64,000 bases of DNA from an uncultured Eggerthellaceae bacterium (GCA_934668515.1 CAKUNS010000003.1:1-64000), one strand, 5' to 3'; positions 22,180-31,476 are shown, numbered from the stretch's first letter. Notes: generated by a model from the sequence alone, not told the origin. Made by a program: numbers and translations.

Positions 22180-23635
22180 TGGCTTCGTCCTTCTTCATGG
22201 CCTCGTATGCGGCGTACACATCGTCGATGGAGCCGGTCATACGGAAGCACTGCTCGGGAATCTCGTCGCACTCGCCGTCGATGATGGCAGCGAAGGAACG
22301 GACGGTGTCCTCCATCTTCACGTACGCGCCAGGCAGACCGGTAAACTGCGTGGCAACGTGGAAGTTCTGGCCCAGGAACTGCTGCGCCTTACGCGCACGG
22401 TTAACCGTGAGTTTCTGGTCCTCGGTCAGCTCGTCCATACCAAGAATGGCGATGATGTCCTGCAGGTCCTTGTAGTTCTGCAGCAACTCCTGGACGCCAA
22501 CGGCAACGCGGTAATGCTCTTCGCCGACGATTGCCGGGTCGAGTGCGCGGGAGGAGGACTCCAGCGGGTCGACAGCCGGGTAAATGCCAAGCTCGGAGAT
22601 GGAACGCGAAAGAACCGTGCGAGCATCCAAGTGGGTGAAGGTGGTCGCCGGAGCCGGGTCGGTAAGGTCGTCAGCAGGAACGTAAACGGCCTGAACAGAC
22701 GTGATCGAACCGGTCTTCGTGGACGTAATGCGCTCCTGGAGGTCGCCCATCTCGGTAGCGAGGGTGGGCTGATAGCCTACTGCGGAAGGCATGCGGCCGA
22801 GAAGTGCGGAAACCTCGGAACCAGCCTGGGTGAAGCGGAAGATGTTGTCGATGAACAGCAGAACGTCCTGACCCTGATCACGGAAGTACTCAGCCTCGGT
22901 CAGACCAGCCAGACCGACACGCAGACGCGCTCCCGGCGGCTCGTTCATCTGACCGTAAACCAAGCAGGTCTTGTTGATAACACCGGACTCGCTCATCTCC
23001 AGGAACAGGTCGGTACCCTCACGAGTACGCTCGCCTACGCCGGTGAACACGGACGTGCCGCCGTGCTCCTGAGCGAGGTTGTTGATGAGTTCCTGAATCA
23101 GAACGGTCTTGCCAACGCCAGCGCCACCGAACAGACCGGTCTTGCCGCCGCGGACATAGGGCTCGAGAAGGTCGATGGACTTGATGCCCGTCTCGAAGAT
23201 CTCGGTGCTCGTGGCCAGCTCGTCGTACTCCGGTGCGGGACGATGGATAGGCATGTAGCCTGCAACATCCTCGGGAACCGGCTTCTCGTCGACGGGCTCG
23301 CCCATGACGTTCCAAATACGGCCGAGCGTAGCAGGGCCGACGGGCATCACAATAGGATGACCCGTATCCTGAGCCTCGAGGCCGCGGACCATGCCGTCGG
23401 TCGAGCTCATTGCAACGGAGCGTACCAGGTTGCCAGGAAGGTGGGTTTCAACCTCGAGGACGACATGAATATCGCCTGCGAGCGTCTTTGCGTCTACGGT
23501 AAGTGCGTTGTAGATCGCAGGCAGCTGCTCGGGCGGGAATTCGACGTCGACGACAGGGCCGACGATACGAACGATGCGTCCGACAGCACCCTTGCTGGCC
23601 TCCAGCTCCTCTCTAGAAAACAGTGTCTGGCTCAT
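22172..23635 (-). CDS. atpD: ATP synthase F1 beta subunit
   Basis: Catalytic subunit. Walker A is GGAGVGKTVLIQELI, the catalytic Glu lies in FTGVGERTREG, and the Walker B segment is VLLFIDNIFRFTQAGSE. The SALLGRMPSAVGYQPTL segment is also diagnostic. Length 487 with a short N-terminal extension. GGAGGAATAA precedes the ATG; atpG ends just upstream. Confidence 0.98.
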   Translation of the reverse strand: MSQTLFSREELEASKGAVGRIVRIVGPVVDVEFPPEQLPAIYNALTVDAKTLAGDIHVVLEVETHLPGNLVRSVAMSSTDGMVRGLEAQDTGHPIVMPVGPATLGRIWNVMGEPVDEKPVPEDVAGYMPIHRPAPEYDELATSTEIFETGIKSIDLLEPYVRGGKTGLFGGAGVGKTVLIQELINNLAQEHGGTSVFTGVGERTREGTDLFLEMSESGVINKTCLVYGQMNEPPGARLRVGLAGLTEAEYFRDQGQDVLLFIDNIFRFTQAGSEVSALLGRMPSAVGYQPTLATEMGDLQERITSTKTGSITSVQAVYVPADDLTDPAPATTFTHLDARTVLSRSISELGIYPAVDPLESSSRALDPAIVGEEHYRVAVGVQELLQNYKDLQDIIAILGMDELTEDQKLTVNRARKAQQFLGQNFHVATQFTGLPGAYVKMEDTVRSFAAIIDGECDEIPEQCFRMTGSIDDVYAAYEAMKKDEANA

Positions 23636-24565
23636 TTATTCCTCCAAAGCCGCTGCGCCGCCGACGATCTCGGTAATCTCGGTCGTGATGGCGCCTTGAC
23701 GTTCACGGTTGTACAACCTGGTCAAAGTCTTGACCATTTCGTTTGCGTTATCGGTTGCCGCCTTCATAGCAGTACGGCGTGCGCCCTGCTCGCCAGCAGC
23801 CGAATCGATGAGCGCGAGGTAGACGGTGGACTGGAGGTACGCCTTCATAAGGTCAGTCAGCGTACGCTCGGGGCTCGGCTCGATATCGACGTCGCCATCG
23901 TAATGGTCGTCGATATGCTCGCGGAAGCCGAAGTACATATCCTGCTCCTTCGTCTTCAAGCCCAGAATCTCATCGAGACGCTTTTCCGGAATGGGGAGGA
24001 GGCTCTCGGAGATCAACGTCTGCTCGGCGTTGTTCTTCGCATGGTTGAAAACCATGATGACCTCGTCATACCTTCCGTTAACGTACCCGTCGCTCACGAA
24101 CGAGGCGATACGAGCCGCCTGGTCGTAAGTCGGGTCGGCGGAAAGATCGCGGAACTCGAGCATGGGCTTGATGCCCTGATACTCGAAATAGCCGCAACCC
24201 TTCTTGCCGCACGAGATAACCTCTACCTCGATGCCCTGCCGCTCCTTCTCCTTGATGATCTTGTCGGCTTCGCGCAAAACATTGCTGTTGAAGCCACCGG
24301 CAAGACCACGGTCGGATGTGACAACCATAACAACGCTACGCTTGACTTCGCTGTGCTCGACGAGCAGAGGAACGGCGTCGGTGACTGCATACAGAGCGGT
24401 GCTCTGCATAGCGTTCATCAACGACGTGGACCACGGCAGAGAGTTCTCTACACGAACGGATGCGCGGCGAATCTTGGCCGCAGCAACCATTTCCATGGTG
24501 CGCGTGATCTGCTTCGTCGAGGAGACGGAGTTGATGCGTCTTTCTATGTCGTGAAGGTTAGGCAT
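23636..24565 (-). CDS. atpG: ATP synthase F1 gamma subunit
   Basis: Rotor shaft of F1. N-terminal helix ERRINSVSSTKQITRTMEMVAAAKIRRA and C-terminal helix ATDNANEMVKTLTRLYNRERQGAITTEITEIV are the family signatures; SDRGLAGGFNSNV is the start of the Rossmann-like domain. The gene stops directly against the atpD start, in line with operon expression. Confidence 0.96.
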   Translation of the reverse strand: MPNLHDIERRINSVSSTKQITRTMEMVAAAKIRRASVRVENSLPWSTSLMNAMQSTALYAVTDAVPLLVEHSEVKRSVVMVVTSDRGLAGGFNSNVLREADKIIKEKERQGIEVEVISCGKKGCGYFEYQGIKPMLEFRDLSADPTYDQAARIASFVSDGYVNGRYDEVIMVFNHAKNNAEQTLISESLLPIPEKRLDEILGLKTKEQDMYFGFREHIDDHYDGDVDIEPSPERTLTDLMKAYLQSTVYLALIDSAAGEQGARRTAMKAATDNANEMVKTLTRLYNRERQGAITTEITEIVGGAAALEE

Positions 24566-24577
24566 GCTTTACCTACC

Positions 24578-26143
24578 TTACACCGATGCCGCGAACTGAC
24601 CCTTGAACGCCTCAATAGCAGCGTTAAGGTTGGCCTTGGTCTCATCGGTGAACTTCTTCTCCTTCTGGAGACTCTCGACGATCTCAGGCTTGTTGGCGCT
24701 GATGTACTGGCGGAGCTCGTCACGGAAGCGAACGGTGTCGGCAACCGGAATGTCATCCAGGTAGCCGTTGCCGCCGGCGTAGACCGCGATGGCCTCGTCC
24801 ATGAAGGTCATCGGCACATAACGACCCTGCTTCAGAAGCTCGGTCATATGAGCACCGCGGTTCAGCTGATCCTGCGTGGCCTTGTCCAGGTCGGAACCGA
24901 ACTGCGTGAAGGCCTGAAGCTCGCGATAAGCAGCAAGGTCAAGACGCAGGGTACCGGAAACGGACTTGACTGCCTTGGTCTGAGCGGAGCCACCAACGCG
25001 GGAAACGGAAATACCAACGTTAACGGCGGGACGCTGACCCTGGAAGAACAGGTCGGTGGACAGGAAGATCTGACCGTCGGTAATGGAAATGACGTTCGTC
25101 GGGATGTAAGCAGAAACGTCGCCTGCCTGCGTCTCGATGATGGGCAGTGCGGTCATGGAACCAAGGCCGTACTCCTCGTTCATCTTGACTGCGCGCTCCA
25201 AGAGGCGCGAATGCAGGTAGAAAATGTCGCCAGGGTAAGCCTCGCGTCCCGGCGGACGACGCAGGGTAAGCGACATCTGACGGTAAGCAACGGCCTGCTT
25301 GGACAGGTCATCGTAGATGATCAGTACGTGGCGACCATGATTCTCGGGACCAGCAGGCTTGCCGTCTTCGCCGGTGTAGACGAAGTACTCGCCCATTGCA
25401 GCACCGGCCATAGGGGCGATGTACTGCAGCGGTGCAGAGTCGGAAGCGGTAGCGGACACGATGATGGTGTAATCCATCGCGCCGTGCTTGTCGAGGGTCT
25501 CGGCAACGTTCGCAACCGTAGAGGCCTTCTGGCCGATTGCGACGTAGATGCAGATCATGTCCTGACCCTTTTGATTGATGATAGCGTCGATCGCGATAGC
25601 GGTCTTGCCGGTCTGGCGGTCACCGATGATGAGCTCGCGCTGGCCACGGCCAACGGGGATCATCGAGTCAATTGCCAGGATGCCCGTCTGCATAGGCTCG
25701 TTAACCGGGGTACGCGTGATAACGCCCGGAGCCTTGAACTCGACGGGACGGGTGCCCTCAGCTTCGATAGCGCCCTTGCCGTCGATAGGCATGCCCAGGG
25801 GGTTAACGACGCGGCCCAGAAGACCCTTGCCCGACGGAACCTCCATAATACGACCGGTTGTACGGACCTGGTCGTTCTCCTTGATTGCGGTGACGTCACC
25901 CAAAAGTACGGCGCCGATCTCGTCCTCTTCGAGGTTCTGAGCCAAGCCGTAAACGGTCTTGCCGCTCTCGCTGATGAACTCCAGAAGCTCGCCAGCCATG
26001 GCGTTCTTCAGGCCGTCCACGCGTGCGATACCGTCGCCAACCTGGATGACGGTTCCAGCTTCGCGGGAATCAACGCCAACTTCCAAGGCCTCGAGCTGCT
26101 TGCGCAGCGCTTCGTCGATGGACTGTGCGGTGATTTCAGTCAC
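24578..26143 (-). CDS. atpA: ATP synthase F1 alpha subunit
   Basis: Non-catalytic nucleotide-binding subunit. The P-loop is GDRQTGKTAIAIDAI, followed by CIYVAIGQKASTVANV and the SLTLRRPPGREAYPGD region. I prefer the GTG at 26143 (VTEITAQSIDEAL), which is 9 nt after GGAGG; the ATG two codons upstream (26149) is only 3 nt from it. Length is about 521 residues. Confidence 0.97.
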   Translation of the reverse strand: MTEITAQSIDEALRKQLEALEVGVDSREAGTVIQVGDGIARVDGLKNAMAGELLEFISESGKTVYGLAQNLEEDEIGAVLLGDVTAIKENDQVRTTGRIMEVPSGKGLLGRVVNPLGMPIDGKGAIEAEGTRPVEFKAPGVITRTPVNEPMQTGILAIDSMIPVGRGQRELIIGDRQTGKTAIAIDAIINQKGQDMICIYVAIGQKASTVANVAETLDKHGAMDYTIIVSATASDSAPLQYIAPMAGAAMGEYFVYTGEDGKPAGPENHGRHVLIIYDDLSKQAVAYRQMSLTLRRPPGREAYPGDIFYLHSRLLERAVKMNEEYGLGSMTALPIIETQAGDVSAYIPTNVISITDGQIFLSTDLFFQGQRPAVNVGISVSRVGGSAQTKAVKSVSGTLRLDLAAYRELQAFTQFGSDLDKATQDQLNRGAHMTELLKQGRYVPMTFMDEAIAVYAGGNGYLDDIPVADTVRFRDELRQYISANKPEIVESLQKEKKFTDETKANLNAAIEAFKGQFAASV

Positions 26144-26161
26144 TAACATTCACCTCCGTCT

Positions 26162-26722
26162 TTACGATTGTTTGAGCGTTTCACGGGCGTTCTCGATTTG
26201 AGTGAGAACACTCGCATCGATGCGCTGACCGTTGGCGCTCATGATGATGCCGCCAAGAATGGACTTGTCGACGCGCTCTTCGAGCACGACGTTCTTGCCC
26301 AGCTCCTGATCGGCTTTCTTCTTAATTACCTCGCGCAGGTGGTCGTCAAGCTCTACAGCGGTGACGACTTCGACTACGCACAAGTTCAGCTTGTCTGCCA
26401 AAAGCCCTTCGTAAGCATCCGCTACGCGAGACAACATGTCGGCCTCGCCGCGCTCGGCCATAACAGCCAGAACGCCAACCAAAGCCTCGTTGCACTCCCC
26501 GAACATGCCGCGTGCGATCTGCGCGCGCTGCTCGGACGTGTAAGCAGGATCCTTCAGCGCTTCACGAAGTTCGGCGCTGGTACGCATGGCGCGCAGGGTC
26601 TGCTTCAGTTGCTCGCGCACTGCAAGCACGGCATCCTGACCGCCGAGCTGTTGTGCGGAATCGAACAAAACGTTTGCATACGTGGCGATTTGCTCTTTAA
26701 CGATAAGGCGATTATTCGGCAT
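26162..26722 (-). CDS. atpH: ATP synthase F1 delta subunit
   Basis: Links F1 to the peripheral stalk. Seen: an N-terminal helical bundle (YANVLFDSAQQLGGQDAV) and the C-terminal signature ILGGIIMSANGQRIDASV with LEERVDKS before it, both typical of OSCP/delta. The ATG lies 11 nt inside the end of atpF, behind AGGTAGTTTCC. Confidence 0.94.
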   Translation of the reverse strand: MPNNRLIVKEQIATYANVLFDSAQQLGGQDAVLAVREQLKQTLRAMRTSAELREALKDPAYTSEQRAQIARGMFGECNEALVGVLAVMAERGEADMLSRVADAYEGLLADKLNLCVVEVVTAVELDDHLREVIKKKADQELGKNVVLEERVDKSILGGIIMSANGQRIDASVLTQIENARETLKQS

Positions 26723-27326
26723 GGAAACTACCTGCCTCGTTCACGTAGCGCTCGATAACCTTGCGGTGCTCGTCGGTGGTAAGATCCTCACCGATGAGAC
26801 GGGCGCAAACCTGCGTCGAGATGTCGGCGATAGAGCCCTGAAGCTCAGCCAAAGCTGCGTTCTTCTCGGCCTCGATAGCGCCACGTGCCTTCTCGATCAT
26901 GGCAGCGGACTCGTCCTGCGCCTGCTTGGCAAGTTGTGCACGCGTGTTTTCGCCGGTCTGCTTTGCCTCAGCAATGATCTGAGCAGCCTGAGACTTGGCG
27001 TCGGCCAGCTGCTGCTTGTACTCTTCGAGTACGCGCTCGCTTTCCTGACGGGCCTTCTCGGATTGCTCAAGTGCATCGGCGATCGTCTTCTCGCGCTTCT
27101 CCAGCATACCCTCGAATTTGGGCCAGCCGAATTTGCCGAGGACGATTGCAAGAATGAGGAACGCGATGAGCATCGGGATGAACTCGATGGGATCGGGCAG
27201 GATAACTGCGATACCCGTCTTATCCTCTGCTGCAAACGCGGACACGGGGAAAGCAAACGCCATGCTGGCAGCAGATGCACCAGCAGCAGTCAACCAAGCA
27301 GTTGCCTTGTTCGCTTTTACTTTCAC
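26712..27326 (-). CDS. atpF: ATP synthase Fo b subunit with N-terminal signal-peptide-like segment
   Basis: Peripheral-stalk subunit. The usual transmembrane helix is IEFIPMLIAFLILAIVLGKFGWPKFEGML (about residues 47-75), followed by a long coiled coil rich in Ala, Glu, Lys and Gln. Before it is an extra 33-residue segment, MKVKANKATAWLTAAGASAA onwards, ending FPVSAFA-AED, which looks like a Sec signal peptide with an Ala-x-Ala cleavage site. Cleavage would leave the N-terminus outside, matching the usual topology of subunit b. Start is GTG behind AAGGAGGTTACACA. Confidence 0.94.
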   Translation of the reverse strand: MKVKANKATAWLTAAGASAASMAFAFPVSAFAAEDKTGIAVILPDPIEFIPMLIAFLILAIVLGKFGWPKFEGMLEKREKTIADALEQSEKARQESERVLEEYKQQLADAKSQAAQIIAEAKQTGENTRAQLAKQAQDESAAMIEKARGAIEAEKNAALAELQGSIADISTQVCARLIGEDLTTDEHRKVIERYVNEAGSFHAE

Positions 27327-27377
27327 TGTGTAACCTCCTTCAGGCCTTATTGCATGTGTTATGCGATTGACCCAGGG

Positions 27378-27599
27378 TTACAGGATGAATGCAAGAACGA
27401 AGCCCAGCAGTGCAAGTGCCTCAGCAAGAGCAGCACCAATGATGAAGTTGGTGAACAGACGGCCTGCGAGCTCGGGCTGACGGGCGGTGCCGACGCAAGC
27501 GCCATAGCAAGCAATGCCGATGCCGATGCCAGGGCCGACTGCCGCGAGGCCGTAGCCCACGAGTTTCAGGGCAGCAAGGGTGATTACGGTGGTTCCCAC
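27378..27599 (-). CDS. atpE: ATP synthase Fo c subunit (proton type)
   Basis: The 73-residue hairpin has a Gly-rich first helix (GYGLAAVGPGIGIGIACYGA), the polar loop ARQPE and the ion-binding Glu in ALAEALALLG. Sodium-binding c subunits carry Gln in the first helix (GIGQG) and Ser/Thr after the Glu; here these are Ile and Ala, so I infer proton coupling. Start is GTG behind AAAGGAGGAAATC. Confidence 0.96.
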   Translation of the reverse strand: MGTTVITLAALKLVGYGLAAVGPGIGIGIACYGACVGTARQPELAGRLFTNFIIGAALAEALALLGFVLAFIL

Positions 27600-27729
27600 G
27601 ATTTCCTCCTTTTGTCGTCTTCGGAAAACGCACGTCCGAAGACACCGGTTTTACTATGTTCAAACGGCCGTGGTTGAGCCGCATAAACCAAATTCAAGTG
27701 CCTGGGCTTTCACCAGGCTGCGTTTGATC

Positions 27730-28527
27730 TTAGTGCTCGGACGTTGCCAGCGAGATGTAGGACGCCGACAGAATGGTGAACACGTATGCCTGGATGAAAG
27801 CAACCAGGGTTTCGAGGCAGTACATGAAGACCAGGAACAGGATCCAGACGACCGAAACACCGCCGAGCCATGCGCCTGCGCCCTGGATGCACTGCCAGAA
27901 GAATGCATAGGCAAGAATGGAGAAGATGCCAAGTGCCATGTGGCCGGCGAACATGTTGCCGTAAAGACGAACGGCCAGCGTGAGGGCACGAAGAAGAAGC
28001 GAGATGAACTCGAAGAACCAGATGACGGGCACCATGGGCTTCGGAAGTCCGGAAGGAGCGATGCTCTTGATGTAGCCCCAACCGCCATGAGCCTTAATGC
28101 CCCAGTAGTTGAAGTACACGAACGAGATAAGTGCGAGGCACCAGGTAACGCTGATGGTGCCGGTAGGCGTCTTGCAGCCAGGGATCAGGCCAACGAAGTT
28201 GGACAGAAGGATGAAGAAGAACAGCGTGGCCAAGAAGGGGATGTGCTTCTTGTAGCCATGGCCGATAACGCTTTCACCCATGTCCTTACGGACGAACTGG
28301 TAGCCGTACTCGACCATGTTCACGAACTTGTTGTTCGGAACGACGGTGAGCTTCTTGGAAGCAGAGAGCACGACAATAAGGGTGAGGGCGAACAGAATGA
28401 GCATCCAGAAGATGTACTGCGTCAGGCCAATGCCCGTGTCGCCGAACTCGAAAACCCAATCGGGGTTCATGAGCGAATGCTGAAGCTCGGGGACGAGCTC
28501 ATTCACCATTTCCAAAGCAGTTTCCAC
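27730..28527 (-). CDS. atpB: ATP synthase Fo a subunit
   Basis: Stator channel subunit with 5-6 membrane helices. The essential Arg is in LTLAVRLYGNMFAGH, and the C-terminal helix pair ends LETLVAFIQAYVFTILSASYI, both diagnostic. A cytoplasmic segment, FVRKDMGESVIGHGYKKHIPF, is typical of this subunit. Start is GTG at 28527, 7 nt after AAGGA. Confidence 0.96.
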   Translation of the reverse strand: METALEMVNELVPELQHSLMNPDWVFEFGDTGIGLTQYIFWMLILFALTLIVVLSASKKLTVVPNNKFVNMVEYGYQFVRKDMGESVIGHGYKKHIPFLATLFFFILLSNFVGLIPGCKTPTGTISVTWCLALISFVYFNYWGIKAHGGWGYIKSIAPSGLPKPMVPVIWFFEFISLLLRALTLAVRLYGNMFAGHMALGIFSILAYAFFWQCIQGAGAWLGGVSVVWILFLVFMYCLETLVAFIQAYVFTILSASYISLATSEH

Positions 28528-28544
28528 GAATTAATCCTTCCCAC

Positions 28545-28826
28545 TTACCTTTTAACGAGGCGCATGACGCCGTACGCCGCAGCGGTGACGACGAGGGTTG
28601 CAGCCTCGGCCAAGACCATAGGTACCGTCATGTCACGAGCAACGACGATGCAGATGATGGCAGGGACGGCGATGACCGCGAACGATCCGAACACGCCCAG
28701 CAGCAACCCGCCGGCTTCGCCGAGGTTGCTGGTTGCGGTTGCCTTCCTGGCAAGGTTGAGACCGGCGATGAGAGGCATGAAGCCCAAGAAGCCGACAACC
28801 ACACCGACGATCACTGCTGCAACCAT
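28545..28826 (-). CDS. AtpI-like small membrane protein at the head of the atp operon
   Basis: About 93 residues with two to three hydrophobic segments (MVAAVIVGVVVGFLGFMPLI; LLLGVFGSFAVIAVPAIICI; a third near the C-terminus). Position directly before atpB suggests an AtpI-type assembly factor, but sequence similarity alone is not decisive. The start is uncertain: an in-frame ATG at 28883 has its only ribosome site after it, so I use 28826. A 17-codon leader frame in another register overlaps this start. Confidence 0.7.
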   Translation of the reverse strand: MVAAVIVGVVVGFLGFMPLIAGLNLARKATATSNLGEAGGLLLGVFGSFAVIAVPAIICIVVARDMTVPMVLAEAATLVVTAAAYGVMRLVKR

Positions 28827-28864
28827 AACCTGCTTTCCACCCGTATTGCCTTGTTGCGTTTCAT
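28811..28864 (-). other. Candidate 17-codon leader ORF overlapping the AtpI-like start
   Basis: ATG at 28864 follows GAAAGGCTTGTC, a good ribosome site. The frame encodes MKRNKAIRVESRLWLQQ and stops with TGA at 28811, just past the ATG used for the AtpI-like protein (28826). Its translation could open or couple that start. It could also be a chance frame. Confidence 0.35.
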
Positions 28865-28997
28865 GACAAGCCTTTCGTATCATAAACGAAAAACAACAGG
28901 CACGTAACGTTTACAGAGCAAATGCAATCGATTTCTTCACGAGCGGTACCCATATTCGCCCGACGGTCGATTGCACAATGCTCGCGATATTAGTTCG

Positions 28998-29003
28998 ATT
29001 ATA
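28998..29003 (-). promoter_or_regulatory. Possible -10 element of the atp operon promoter
   Basis: A perfect TATAAT on the minus strand in the only sizeable gap before the atp genes. No good -35 lies at 16-18 bp. A start here would give a leader of about 125-165 nt. Confidence 0.4.
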
Positions 29004-29028
29004 GCGCAACCCAATGATTGAGCAGGGG

Positions 29029-29502
29029 TTACTCTTCTTCTCCCAGGTTGAACACGCGGTATTTCATTCCCGCTTCGTCAAGCATCGACATCGAAAGTTC
29101 GTCGGGGTACGGATTTTTGAAGATGATCTCGGCGATTCCCGCATTGATGAGCATCTTCGCACACGTCACGCACGGCTGCGTGGTGATGTAGATAGACGCA
29201 CCGCGGATATCGACGCCGTAACGGGCTGCCTGGATAATGGCGTTTTGCTCGGCATGAAGGCCTCGGCAGATCTCCTGCCGCTGCCCCGAGGGGACGCCGA
29301 GCTGCTCACGCAGGCAGCCCACTTCGATGCAATGATGCATCCCCGTGGGCACGCCGTTGTAGCCCGTGCATAGGATGCGGTGATCCTTAACGATAACGGC
29401 GCCGACGGCGCGACGTGTGCACGTGGTTCGCGTGCACACCTCGTCCGCCAGCGTCATGAAGTACTCGTCCCACGAAGGGCGCCTGTCGATTATCTCAGTC
29501 AT
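29029..29502 (-). CDS. comEB: dCMP deaminase (ComEB family)
   Basis: Zinc-dependent deamination of dCMP to dUMP for dTTP synthesis. Zinc ligands and catalytic Glu are seen in GLHAEQNAIIQ and TTQPCVTCAKMLI; a second Cys/His-rich region (TGMHHCIEVGCLREQLGVPS) corresponds to the extra metal or allosteric loop of dCMP deaminases. Length 157 is normal. It follows glyA closely on the same strand; SHMT supplies methylene-THF for thymidylate synthesis, so the pairing makes metabolic sense. Confidence 0.92.
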   Translation of the reverse strand: MTEIIDRRPSWDEYFMTLADEVCTRTTCTRRAVGAVIVKDHRILCTGYNGVPTGMHHCIEVGCLREQLGVPSGQRQEICRGLHAEQNAIIQAARYGVDIRGASIYITTQPCVTCAKMLINAGIAEIIFKNPYPDELSMSMLDEAGMKYRVFNLGEEE

Positions 29503-29529
29503 AGCCCCTCCCCCTGTCGCGATCGTTTC

Positions 29530-30783
29530 TTAGTAATCGTAGCCGGGATACAGCGGATGCGCGTCGATGATGGCCTGAACCGTCGCCTTGACCTCGGCAA
29601 GGGCGGCCTCGTCATCAACCGAGAACACGGTCTTGGCGATGCATTGGCCAACGGTGTAGAACTCGTCCTTGGTAAGGCCGCGCGTGGTGCCGGCAGCAGT
29701 GCCGACACGAATACCGCTGGTGACGAACGGGGAACGCTGCTCGTTGGGGATGGTGTTCTTGTTCACCGTCAAGCCGACGCTTTCAAGAAGCTTCTCGGCG
29801 TCCTTGCCCGTGACGTCGGCGGGAGTGAGGTCGACCAAGCACAGGTGATTGTCAGTGCCGCCGGTAACCAGGCGAAGGCCACCGTCGATCATGCCGGCGC
29901 CCATAGCCGCGCAGTTCTCGACGACGTTGTCGATGTAGGTCTTGAACTCGGGTTTCAGAGCCTCGCCGAAAGCCACGGCCTTGGCAGCGATGACGTGCAT
30001 GAGCGGGCCGCCCTGCGTACCAGGGAACACAGCGGAGTTCACCTTCTTGGCCAAAGCCTCGTCGTTGGTGAGAATCAGGCCGCCGCGCGGGCCGCGAAGG
30101 GTTTTGTGCGTGGTCGTGGTGGTGATGTCGGCGTAAGGAACGGGGCTGGGATGAGCACCCGTTGCAACAAGACCGGCGATGTGAGCCATATCGACGACGA
30201 GATAAGCGCCGTTGTCGTGCGCGATCTTGGCGATGCGCTCGAAATCGATGACGCGAGGATAGGCAGATGCGCCCGCAACGACGAGCTTAGGCTGATATTC
30301 CTTGCACTTGGCCTCGATGTCGGCGTAGTCGATGCGCTCGTCTTCACCCAAGCCGTAAGAAACCACGTTGTACAGCTTGCCCGAGAAGTTGGCGGGCGAA
30401 CCATGCGTAAGGTGGCCGCCGTTATCCAGGCTCATGCCCAAAATGGTGTCACCGGGCTTGATGAGCGCAGCGTAGGCCGCATAGTTCGCCTGTGCGCCGG
30501 AGTGGGGCTGAACATTGGCGAACTTGGCGCCGAACAGCTCCTTGGCGCGCTCGATGGCCAGGTTCTCGACGATGTCGACCTTCTCGCAACCGCCGTAATA
30601 GCGCTTGCCGGGATAACCCTCGGCATACTTGTTGGTAAGAACGCTGCCCATAGCTTCCATCACTGCCGGAGAAACGATGTTCTCGGAAGCGATGAGCTCG
30701 ATGGTGCCACGCTGGCGGTCGAGCTCTTGACGAAGAGCGTCTGCCACCTCGGGATCGGTTTGGGGTACGTACTGCAGTGCCAT
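29530..30783 (-). CDS. glyA: Serine hydroxymethyltransferase
   Basis: PLP enzyme interconverting serine and glycine while producing methylene-THF. The PLP lysine is in TTTTHKTLRGPRGG, and ELIASENIVSPAVMEAMGS and NKYAEGYPGKRYYGG are diagnostic. I start at 30783 (MALQYVPQTD), behind AAAGGAGTCATTCGC; the frame extends upstream to 30816 without support. rpiB lies upstream and a dCMP deaminase gene downstream on the same strand. Confidence 0.97.
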   Translation of the reverse strand: MALQYVPQTDPEVADALRQELDRQRGTIELIASENIVSPAVMEAMGSVLTNKYAEGYPGKRYYGGCEKVDIVENLAIERAKELFGAKFANVQPHSGAQANYAAYAALIKPGDTILGMSLDNGGHLTHGSPANFSGKLYNVVSYGLGEDERIDYADIEAKCKEYQPKLVVAGASAYPRVIDFERIAKIAHDNGAYLVVDMAHIAGLVATGAHPSPVPYADITTTTTHKTLRGPRGGLILTNDEALAKKVNSAVFPGTQGGPLMHVIAAKAVAFGEALKPEFKTYIDNVVENCAAMGAGMIDGGLRLVTGGTDNHLCLVDLTPADVTGKDAEKLLESVGLTVNKNTIPNEQRSPFVTSGIRVGTAAGTTRGLTKDEFYTVGQCIAKTVFSVDDEAALAEVKATVQAIIDAHPLYPGYDY

Positions 30784-30866
30784 GCGAATGACTCCTTTGA
30801 CGATTGCCACTTCCAACGCAGTGGCCGCGTTGTCAACGAATGATCGAAACGGGAAACCTGCGCGAC

Positions 30867-31304
30867 CTACGCTTCAAGAGCGGAGATCTTGTTCACGCGG
30901 CCCTCGTGACGGCCACCCTCGAACTCGGTCTCGAGAAAGGTCTTCACGATCTTCTTGTTGTCCTCGTCGGAGACGAAGCGGCCGGAGATGCAGATGACGT
31001 TCGCGTCGTTGTGCTGACGGCACAGAGCGGCAAGCTCGGGCATGGTGACGTTGGCGGCGCGGATGCCCTTGCACTTGTTGGCAGCAAGAGACATGCCGAT
31101 GCCGGTGCCGCAGATGAGAACGCCGCGCTCGGCTTCGTCATCCTCGATGTCCTTCGCCACAAGAGCGGCGTAATCGGGATAGTCGACGCGATCGGCGGAT
31201 TCGGGGCCGCGGTCGATAACCTCGTAGCCAAGTTCCTGAAGGTACGGGATCAGCAGCTGCTTCTCGTCGAAACCAGCGTGATCGCTTGCGATGCTGACTT
31301 TCAT
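30867..31304 (-). CDS. rpiB: Ribose-5-phosphate isomerase B (RpiB/LacAB family)
   Basis: Interconverts ribose 5-phosphate and ribulose 5-phosphate. Signatures: SIASDHAGFDEKQ at the N-terminus, the active-site Cys region GVLICGTGIGMSLAANK, and NDANVICISGR. The ATG at 31304 follows AAAAAGGAGCATGAC, an optimal ribosome site, so the 13-residue upstream extension is rejected. Length is 145 residues. Confidence 0.94.
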   Translation of the reverse strand: MKVSIASDHAGFDEKQLLIPYLQELGYEVIDRGPESADRVDYPDYAALVAKDIEDDEAERGVLICGTGIGMSLAANKCKGIRAANVTMPELAALCRQHNDANVICISGRFVSDEDNKKIVKTFLETEFEGGRHEGRVNKISALEA

Positions 31305-31476
31305 GTCATGCTCCTTTTTGGCGAAGTGCACGCGCGCGTGCATTGACGATCGTGAACAACGAAAGAATAACCCATCGTCGGGCGGCTTTGCCGCAGGCGC
31401 GAGAAAAACCCGCGCACCCGCTACATCGCGGCCGCCAAGCCAGCCTTATAAGGGTTAAGCGGCAGCGCTCGTTCGC

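Noticed and set aside
22358..26146. A 1262-codon plus-strand open frame across the atp genes
   Set aside because: It is the antisense of atpD, atpG and atpA, whose motifs are unmistakable; long antisense frames arise from GC-rich third positions.
27378..27599. Sodium-coupled ATP synthase
   Set aside because: The c subunit lacks the Gln in helix 1 and the Ser/Thr after the Glu that bind sodium.
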